From positions 620,001 to 684,000 of the forward strand of contig WHVD01000028.1 in assembly GCA_015178975.1 (NCBI GenBank): 64,000 bases of DNA. The letters run 5' to 3'. How positions within the stretch are numbered: position 1 is the first letter of the stretch; the number at the start of each line of letters is the position of its first letter. Below the pieces are notes generated by a model. That model did no database searches and was not told where the DNA came from. It saw only the letters and a program-made list of their open reading frames with translations. This DNA is from Hysterangium stoloniferum. Its lineage: Eukaryota; Basidiomycota; Agaricomycetes; Hysterangiales; Hysterangiaceae. Positions 56,684 to 64,000 of the stretch are shown in pieces. A program made the translations under genes and the position numbers.

Positions 56684-56950
56684 GGAAAGTGTTTAGAGAA
56701 CGGAAAGTGTTTAGAGAACGGAAAGTGTTTAGAGAACGGAAAGTGTTCAGAGAACGGAAAGTGTTTAGAGAATGGAAAGTGTTTAGAGAACGGAAAGTGT
56801 TCTGAGAACGGAAAGTGTTCTGAGAACGGAAAGTGTTCTGAGAACGGAAAGTGTTCTGAGAACGGAAAGTGTTCTGAGAACGGAAAGTGTTCTGAGAACG
56901 GAAAGTGTTCTGAGAATGGAAAGTGTTCTAAGCAAGGAAAGTGTTGTAAG
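56684..56950. repeat. B satellite, 18-bp (CGGAAAGTGTTCTGAGAA)
   Basis: About 15 copies; TTTAGAGAA variants come first and TTCTGAGAA variants later. Confidence 0.95.
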
Positions 56951-56984
56951 AATGGAAACATCAGTCACAAATGGACGCCACAGC

Positions 56985-57335
56985 CCCAAAAGGAAACAAT
57001 GGTTACAAAAGGAGACAAAGGTTACAAAAGGAAACAACGGTTACAAAGGAAACAACGGTTACAAAGGAAACAACGGTTACAAAGGAAACAACGGTTACAA
57101 AGGAAACAACGGTTACAAAGGAAACAACGGTTACAAAGGAAACAACGGTTACAAAGGAAACAACGGTTACAAAGGAAACAATGGTTACAAAGGAGACAAT
57201 GGTTACAAAAGGAAACAACAGTTACACAGGAAACAACAGTCACAAAAGGAGACAAAGGTTACAAAGGAAACAATGGTTACAAAGGAGACAATGGTTACAA
57301 AAGGAAACAATGGTTACAAATGGAAAGAGTGGTTA
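56985..57335. repeat. C satellite, 18-bp (CGGTTACAAAGGAAACAA)
   Basis: About 19 copies, nearly identical between 57025 and 57200. Confidence 0.95.
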
Positions 57336-57369
57336 AATTGACTCTCAACTGCAAGTAATTACTGTGGTC

Positions 57370-57518
57370 ACTCAATTTATATATTTTGATTTAACATATT
57401 TTATTTTGATTTATTGAATTTTATTTTATTTTATTGTTTTTCATTTCGATTTATTTTATTTTTAAACATTTTATATTCATTTATTATATTTTATTTGAAT
57501 TATTCTGATTTTATTCAG
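57370..57518. repeat. AT-rich D tract
   Basis: TTTTATTTTGATTTATTGAA-type sequence. Confidence 0.8.
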
Positions 57519-59094
57519 GCCGATCAGAGGGGGACGGAGGAAGAAGGAAACAGTACACACAGCAGCTGGACAAAGAGAGAAGGAAACAGTACACACACTC
57601 ACTGAAGAAAGGGTACCCACACCACCTGGAGGAAAGAGAGGGCTGGTCAGAGGAGGATGGTGGAAGAAGGAAATGGTAGACATACTGTAGGAAAGAGAGA
57701 GTAGGCCAATCAGAAGAACACACACTGGAGGAAAGAGAATGGAGGCCAATCAGGGCAGGAAGAAGAGAGAAGGAAAGGGTACACAAACCACCTGGAGGGA
57801 AGAGAGAGGGCCGATCATAGCAGGATGGAGAGAGAAGGAAATAGTACACGCACTTGCTGGAGGAAAGAGAGAGGAGGCGAATTAGAGCAGGACGTAGGGT
57901 GGAGGAAAGGGGACACACACCTCCTGGAGAAAAGAGAAGGAAACGGTACACGCAGTGGTTGGAGGAAAGAGAGAGGAGGCTGATCATAGGACAAAGAGAG
58001 AAGGAAACGGTACAAACACCTCCGGGAGGAAAGAGAGAGGATGAAGGGAGAAGGAAACGGTAGATGCACCAGCTGGAGGAAAGAGAGAGGAGGCCAATTA
58101 GAGGAGGACAAAGAGAGAAGGAAATGGTACACGCACCTCCTGGAGGAAAGAGGGAGACCGATCAGAGGAGGACAAAGGGAGAAAGAAACCGTACACCCAC
58201 CGGCTGGAGGAAAGAGAGGAGGCAAATCAGAGGAGGACAAAGGGAGAAAGAAACAGTACACACAATGGCTGGAGGAAAGAGAGGAGGCCAATTAGAGGGT
58301 GACAAAGAGAGAAGGAAATGGTACACACACCTCCTGGAGGAAAGAGAGAGGAGGATGAAGGGAGGAGGAAACAGTACATGCACCGGCTGGAGGAAAGAAA
58401 GAGGAGGACAGAGGGAGAAGGAGCAGTACACGCACCGGCTGGAGGGAAGGGAGATGAGGACAAAGGGAGAAGGAGCAGTACAGGCACCGGCTGGAGGAAA
58501 GAGAGGGGGCCGATCAGAAGAGGACAGAGAGAGAGAGGGAAATGGAACGCACACCGGCTGGAGGAAAGAGAGAGGAGGCAAATCAGCGCAGGAAAGAGGA
58601 AGAAGGAAATGGTCGACGCACCGGCTGGAGGAAAGAGAGGGGGACAATCAGAGGAGGACAAAGAGAGGGGAAAGGGAGTGCACACTGGCTGGCGGAAAGA
58701 GAAGGGGCCAATCAGAAGAGGACAGAGAGAGGGAAATGGAACGCGCACCGGCTGGAGAAAAGAGAGAGGAGGCAAATCAGGGCAGGACAGAGGAAGAAGG
58801 AAATGGTAGATGCACCGGCTGGAGGAAAGAGAGAGGGCCCCGATGAGAGGATGGAGAGAGAAGGAAACGGTACACGCACCTGGAGGAAAGAGAGGAGGAT
58901 GATCAGAGGACAAAGAAAGAGGAAATGGTACACGCACCGGCTGGACGAAAGAGAGAAGAGGTCAATCAGAGGAGGACGGAGAGAGAAGGAAACGGTACAC
59001 ACACTCGCTGGAGGAAAGAGAGAGGAGGCGGATTAGCGCAGGACGGAGGGAGAAGGAAAGAGTACACACATCACCTGGAGGAAAGAGAGAGGGT
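57519..59094. repeat. GA-rich E satellite (~66-bp unit)
   Basis: About 24 units. The first ~400 bp (57519-57900) are almost identical to 44935-45340 of unit Z, and 58500-59090 to 62240-63000 of unit Y. Confidence 0.92.
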
Positions 59095-59400
59095 GCGCTG
59101 TGAATGGGAGAGGGTGCGCTGTGAATGGGAGCGGGTGTGCAGTGGATGGGAGTGGGTGCACAGTGGATGGGAGCGGTGGATAGGTACACGGTGCAGGTGC
59201 ATGGTGGATGGGTGCACGGTGGATGGGTGCGCGGTGGATGGGTGCGCGGTGGATGGGTGCGCGGTGGATGGGTGCGGTGGATGGGAGCAGGTGCGTGGTG
59301 CGCGGTGGATGGGGTGCGCGGTGGATGGGGTGCGCGGTGGATGGGGTGCACAGTGGATGGGGTGCGCGGTGGATGGGAGCAGGTGGATGGGTGCACGGTT
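59095..59400. repeat. F minisatellite, 15-bp (GGTGGATGGGTGCGC)
   Basis: About 20 copies with GGTGGATGGGGTGCGC (16-bp) variants. Confidence 0.9.
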
Positions 59401-59810
59401 GAAAATGCCGCGCATGTATAAAATAATTCCATCACGAAAAAGTTCCCGGGCATCACAAAATGTCATACAATGCTCCCGCGGCACCACAAATACTCCCGCG
59501 AACGCCAAAAAGCCTCCGCATTTGCTCCTGTGCTGAGGTAATAAGGACCTTTGGGCGTCAAGCTTAGTCAGGTTCGGGCGCTCTGCGCCCTCACGAAGAC
59601 GGCTTGCGGCACCTAAGAATGCCCATGGACCCACCATGCTCCTTTCACTTATTTGACAAGCTTAGGAACCCTTGCTACACTGCGGGGCGGTCGCTTTGCG
59701 ACCGGCCCCACAACTTCGCTGCGGGCTCCAGCTTGTTGGGGGGGCTTCGCCCCCCAAACCCCCCCGCGTCAACAACTTTTAAGTATTTCTGAGACTCATT
59801 GTTTGAATGG

Positions 59811-60430
59811 AAAGTGTTTAGAGAACAGAAAGTGTTCAGAGAGAGGAAAGTGTTCAGAGAGAGGAAAGTGTTCTGAGAGTGGAAAGTGTTTAGAGAATGG
59901 AAAGTATTCAGAGAACGGAAAGTGTTTAGAGAGCGGAAAGAGTTTAGAGAATAGAAAGAGTTTAGAGAACGGAAAGTGTTTAGAGAACGGAAAGTGTTTA
60001 TAGAATGGAAAGTGTTTAGAGAACAGAAAGTGTTCAGAGAATGGAAAGTGTTCTAAGAGCGGAAAGTGTTCTAAGAATGGAAAGTGTTCTAAGAGCGGAA
60101 AGTGCTCTAAGAGCAGAAAGTGTTCTAAGAATGGACAGTGTTCTAAGAGCAGAAAGTGTTCCAAGAACAGAAAGTCACTTTAGAACAGAAAGTCACATTA
60201 GAACAGAAAGTTGCTTTAGAACAGAAAGTCACTTTAGAAAAGAAAGTCGCATTAGAACAGAAAGTCACTTTAGAACGGAAAGTCATGTTGGAACAGAAAG
60301 TCGTGTTAGAACAGAAAGTCACTTTAGAAAGGAAAGTCGCGTTAGAACAGAAAGTCCCTTTAGAACAAAAAGTCGTGTTGGAATGGAAAGTCGTGTTGGA
60401 ACGGAAAGTCGCATCCAAAGGAAAGTCGCG
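59811..60430. repeat. B and B' satellites, 18-bp
   Basis: GGAAAGTGTTTAGAGAAC units to about 60165, then AGAAAGTCACTTTAGAAC (B') units to about 60430. Confidence 0.92.
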
Positions 60431-60620
60431 TTCAAAGGAATCAACAGTTACAAAGGAATCAACGGTTACAAAAGGGAACAACAGTTACAAAGAAATCAAC
60501 AGTTACAAAGGAATCAACGGTCACAAAAGGGAACAATGGTTACAAAAGGGAACAATGGTTACAAAAGGGAACAATGGTTACAAAAGGGAACAACTGTTAC
60601 AAAGGGAACAACCATTACAT
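60425..60620. repeat. C satellite, first block
   Basis: GTTACAAAGGAATCAACA and GGTTACAAAAGGGAACAAT variants. Confidence 0.85.
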
Positions 60621-60659
60621 AACTTTTAAGTATATCTGGGGCTTTGCTGTTTTAGAACT

Positions 60660-61380
60660 AAAGGCATTTAGAATGGAAAGTGTTCTAAGAACGGAAAGTG
60701 TTCTAAGAACGGAAAGTGTTCTAAGAACGGAAAGTGTTCTAAGAACGGAAAGTGTTCTAAGAACGGAAAGTGTTCTAAGAACGGAAAGTGTTCTAAGAAC
60801 GGAAAGTGTTCTAAGAACGGAAAGTGTTCTAAGAACGGAAAGTGTTCTAAGAACGGAAAGTGTTCTAAGAACGGAAAGTGTTCTAAGAACGGAAAGTGTT
60901 CTAAGAACGGAAAGTGTTCTAAGAACGGAAAGTGTTCTGAGAACTGAAAGTGTTTAGAGAACGGAAAGTGTTCTAAGAATAGAAAGTGTTTAGAGCACAG
61001 AAAGTGTTCAGAGAATGGAAAGTGTTTAGAGAGCGGAAAGTGTTTAGAGAGTGGAAAGTGTTCAGAGAACGGAAAGTGTTTAGAGAATGGAAAGTGTTTA
61101 GAGAATGGAAAGTGTATAGAGAACTGAAAGTGTTCAGAGAATGGAAAGTGTTTAGAGAGCGGAAAGTGTTTAGAGAGTGGAAAGTGTTCAGAGAGTGGAA
61201 AGTGTTTAGAGAATGGAAAGTGTTGAGAGAATGGAAAGTGTTTAGAGAACAGAAAGTGTTCAGAGAACAGAAAGTGTTCAGAGAACGGAAAGTGTTTAGA
61301 GAACGGAAAGTGTTCTAAGAATGGAACGTGTTCTAAGAATGGAACGTGTTCTAAGAATGGAAAGTGTTCTAAGAACGGAA
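60660..61380. repeat. B satellite, second block (AACGGAAAGTGTTCTAAG)
   Basis: The first ~15 copies (60675-60930) are almost perfect. The rest mix TTTAGAGAA and TTCAGAGAA types. Confidence 0.95.
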
Positions 61381-61417
61381 ACATCAGTCACAAATGGATG
61401 CCACAGCCCCAAAAGGA

Positions 61418-61765
61418 AACATTGGTTACAAAAGGAGACAAAGGTTACAAAAGGAAACAACAGTTACAAAGGAAACAACGGTTACAAAGGAAACAATGGT
61501 TACAAAGGAAACAATGGTTACAAAGGAAACAATGGTTACAAAGGAAACAATGGTTACAAAAGGAAAGAACAGTTATAAAGGAGACAACGGTTACAAAAGG
61601 AAACAACAGTTACACAGGAAACAATGGTTACAAAGGAGACAATGGTTACAAAAGCAAACAATGGTTACAAAAGGAAACAATGGTTACAAAAGCAAACAAT
61701 GGTTACAAAAGGAAACAATGGTTACAAAAGGAAACAATGGTTACAAATGGAAAGAGTGGTTAAAT
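61418..61765. repeat. C satellite, second block
   Basis: GGTTACAAAGGAAACAAT units, closely matching 56995-57340 of unit X. Confidence 0.95.
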
Positions 61766-61799
61766 TGACTCTCAACTGCAAGTAATTACTGTGGTCATT

Positions 61800-61945
61800 C
61801 AATTTACTTATTTTGATTTAATGTATTTTATTTTGATATATTGAATTTTATTTTATTTTATTGTTTTTCATTTCGATTTCTTTTATTTTAAAACATTTTA
61901 TATTCATTTATTATATTTTATTTGAACTATTCTAATTGTATTGAT
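61800..61945. repeat. AT-rich D tract
   Basis: Near-identical to 57370-57518. Confidence 0.8.
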
Positions 61946-61947
61946 GC

Positions 61948-63005
61948 CCATCAGAGGAGGACGGAGGAAGAAGGAAACAGTGCACACAGCAGCTGGACAA
62001 AAAGAGAAGGAAACAGTACACACACCACCTGGAGGAAAGAGAGAGGAGGACAATCAGAGGACGAAGAGAGAAGGAAACGGTACACACACCTCCTGGAGGA
62101 AAGAGAGAGGACAAAGGGAGAAGGAAATGGTACATCCACCGGCTGGAGGAAAGAGAGAGGAGGACAGAGGGAGAAGGAGCAGTACACACACCGGCTGGAG
62201 GAAAGAGAGAGGAGGACAAAGGGAGAGGGAGCAGTACACGCACTGGCTGGAGGAAAGAGATGGGGCCGATCAGAAGAGGACAGAGAGAGAGGGAAATGGA
62301 ATGCGCACCGGCTGAAGGAAAGAGAGAGGGCAAATCAGCGCAGAATAGAGGAAGAAGGAAATGGTAGACGCACCGGCTGGAGGAAAGAGAGGGGGATAAT
62401 CAGAGGAGGACAAAGAGAGGGGAAAGGGAGTGTGCACTGGCTGGAGGAAAGAGCAGCGGACAATGCTGGAGGAAACAGAGGGGGCCAATCAGAAGAGGAC
62501 AGAGAGAGGGAAAGGGAACGCACACCAGCTGGAGAAAGAGAGGGGGACAATCAGAGGAGGACAAAGAGAGGGGAAAGGGAATGCGCACCGGCTGGAGGAA
62601 AGAGAGAGGCCAATCAGAAGAGGACAGAGAAAGAGGGAAATGGAACGCACACCGGCTGGAGGAAAGAGAGAGGAGGCAAATCAGCGCAGGACAGAGGAAG
62701 AAGGAATTGGTAGACGCACCGGCTGGAGGAAAGAGAGAGGGGTCCCGTTGAGAGGAGGACGGAGAGAGAAGGAAACGGTACACACACCTGGAGGCAAGAG
62801 AGGAGGATGATCAGAGGACAAAGAAAGAGGAAATGGTACATGCACCGGCTGGACGAAAGAGAGAAGAGGTCAATCAGAGGAGGACGGAGAGAGAAGGAAA
62901 CGGTACACATACTTGCTGGAGGAAAGAGAGAGGAGGCGGATTAGCGCAGGACGGAGGGAGAAGGAAAGAGTACATGCATCACTTGGAGGAAAGAGAGAGG
63001 GCACG
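61948..63005. repeat. GA-rich E satellite (~66-bp unit)
   Basis: About 16 units. Its right two-thirds are nearly the same sequence as in unit X. Confidence 0.92.
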
Positions 63006-63007
63006 CC

Positions 63008-63255
63008 GTGAATGGGAGTGGGTGCGCAGTGGATGGGAGTGGGTGGATGGGTACGCGGTGGATGGGGGCGGGTGGATGGGTGCGCGGTGCATGGGAGCAG
63101 GTGCGTGGTGCATGGGAGCAGGTGCGGGATGGATGGGAGCAGGTGCGGGATGGATGGGAGCAGGTGCGGGATGGATGGGAGCAGGTGCACGGTAGATGGG
63201 TGCGCGGTGGATGGGTGCGTCGTGGATGGGTGCATCGTGGATGGGAGTGGGTGCG
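63008..63255. repeat. F minisatellite, ~15-20 bp
   Basis: GGTGGATGGGTGCGC mixed with GGATGGATGGGAGCAGGTGC units. Confidence 0.85.
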
Positions 63256-63481
63256 CCGTGCCTGTTTGCGTGCAAACAACGCGGCATGCGGTGCATCACA
63301 CCTGGCAATGCCCATGACAGGAACGCAGGTGACAGGTACAGCTGTTTTGCCCCCGTGCTGACTAAGCTAGGGGCGCTAAGTTTAGTAATACTCTCCCACA
63401 CCTCAGGGTTCGGGTGCTCCGCGCCCTCACACGGCGCCTAAAAGCGCCCACGGACCCACCATGCTCCTTTCACTTATTAGA

Positions 63482-64000
63482 CAAGCCTGGGAACCCTTGC
63501 TATGCTGCAGGGCGGTCACTTTGTGACCTGCCCCACAACTTCGCTGCAGGCTCCGGCTTGTTGGGGGGCAAAGCCCCCCAAACCCCCCCACATCCATGAC
63601 TCTTAAGTATTTCTGAGCACTTCTAAGTATTTACATATCACAATCACTGTTCAAAAAATTTAATCAGAACAATAAATACTTTAAAACTTCAATCTAATAA
63701 TACATCTTTGTACACTATATTTACTGTTCTCTTTGTCTCCTTTAATAATATTTTTATCCTATTCCAACTTCTTCCCCTTGAAAGTCCCACTTACAATTAC
63801 CCATGTCCAAACACTCCCATTCTCAAATCTATTCCTACCACTTTCAACGACTGTCCTTGTGACTTGTTAATTGTCATTGCAAATGCCAACCGCACTGGAA
63901 ACTGAATACAATGCAGTTTAAATGGTAGTTGATCATCATTTGTAATTATTTTGATCCGTGAAAGAAATGCCATTTTTCCAGTACATGGTCCAGTTAGGAT
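63482..64000 (-). mobile_element. Helitron copy 3 (array member 5), runs off window
   Basis: Left end CAAGCCTGGGAACCC, module A with hairpin, a ~95-bp 3' region, then the C-terminus of the helicase. It retains the uninterrupted site where Tc1 entered copy 2. Confidence 0.8.
63689..64000 (-). pseudogene. Helitron helicase C-terminus, copy 3 (partial)
   Basis: Encodes AFAMTINKSQGQSLKVVGID and, after two stops, VGLSRGRSWNRIKI followed by LLKETKRTVNIVYKDVLLD and TGA (63689-63691). Compared with copy 2 the GQLYVG segment reads G*L*VG: CAA to TAA and TAT to TAA. The rest lies beyond the window. Confidence 0.7.

Larger units (their letters stand above)
56533..59656 (-). mobile_element. Satellite-loaded Helitron-type unit X (array member 3)
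   Basis: 3124 bp with the cleanest A-B-C-D-E-F-G order. Left end CAAGCCTGGGAACCC abuts copy 2; right end CTTTCACTTATTTGA abuts unit Y. No coding sequence. Confidence 0.7.
59657..63481 (-). mobile_element. Satellite-loaded Helitron-type unit Y (array member 4)
   Basis: 3825 bp. Order A, B, B', C, B, C, D, E, F, G: the B-C pair is duplicated relative to unit X. Left end CAAGCTTAGGAACCC; right end CTTTCACTTATTAGA directly precedes the CAAGCC start of copy 3. No coding sequence. Confidence 0.7.

Overview
This is eukaryotic, almost certainly fungal DNA. Short GT-AG introns of about 45-67 nt, Zn(II)2Cys6 modules, a multi-pass membrane protein of a type I associate with mushroom-forming fungi, one-repeat-per-exon ankyrin and HEAT genes, and fungal-type Helitron, Tc1/mariner and LINE sequences all point that way. 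I favour an Agaricomycete-like basidiomycete but cannot prove it. The window is poor in genes and very rich in repeats. No bacterial features (operons, CRISPR) were found.

Layout. 1-7.9 kb: unique, mostly non-coding DNA with a broken minus-strand gene made of serial Zn2Cys6 modules (1525-2498) and a SINE-like retroelement with target-site duplication (6721-7278). 7.9-10.4 kb: minisatellites ending in a Helitron-type 5' end. 10.4-12.4 kb: solo Tc1/mariner inverted repeats. 12.5-15.4 kb: a minus-strand ankyrin gene and a membrane-protein gene, both damaged. 18.8-28.3 kb: a satellite-loaded Helitron relative followed by Helitron copy 1 (1483-aa Rep ORF, helicase truncated). 28.3-43.5 kb: two tight minisatellites, a broken Ser/Pro-rich gene, one apparently intact four-exon coiled-coil gene (32564-33773), a second SINE copy, the 3' part of a HEAT-repeat gene, and a LINE 3' fragment. 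43.5-64 kb: five Helitron-type units joined head to tail.

The main observation is that array. On the plus strand every unit starts CAAGC (its minus-strand 3' end reads ...GCTTG) and ends ...TTTGA or ...TATGA (minus-strand 5' end TCA...). Neighbouring units abut directly, and outer ends lie at A^T sites. Two units carry Rep/helicase genes (47595-56532 and 63482 onward). Three (43545-47594, 56533-59656, 59657-63481) carry no Helitron genes, only minisatellites in one fixed order: GC hairpin module A, 17/18-mer B, 18/19-mer C, AT-rich D, ~66-bp GA-rich E, 15-mer F, GC-rich terminal module G. I read them as non-autonomous Helitrons with satellite cargo, mobilised or amplified by rolling circle.

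Two smaller elements are nested in the array. A 1603-bp Tc1/mariner pseudo-element sits in the last codons of Helitron copy 2; the empty site is visible in copy 3. A 244-bp TG...CA element with a 5-bp duplication contains a tRNA-like sequence with Pol III A and B boxes. Many coding sequences are stopped by changes that look like C-to-T transitions, which suggests RIP-like or methylation-driven decay.
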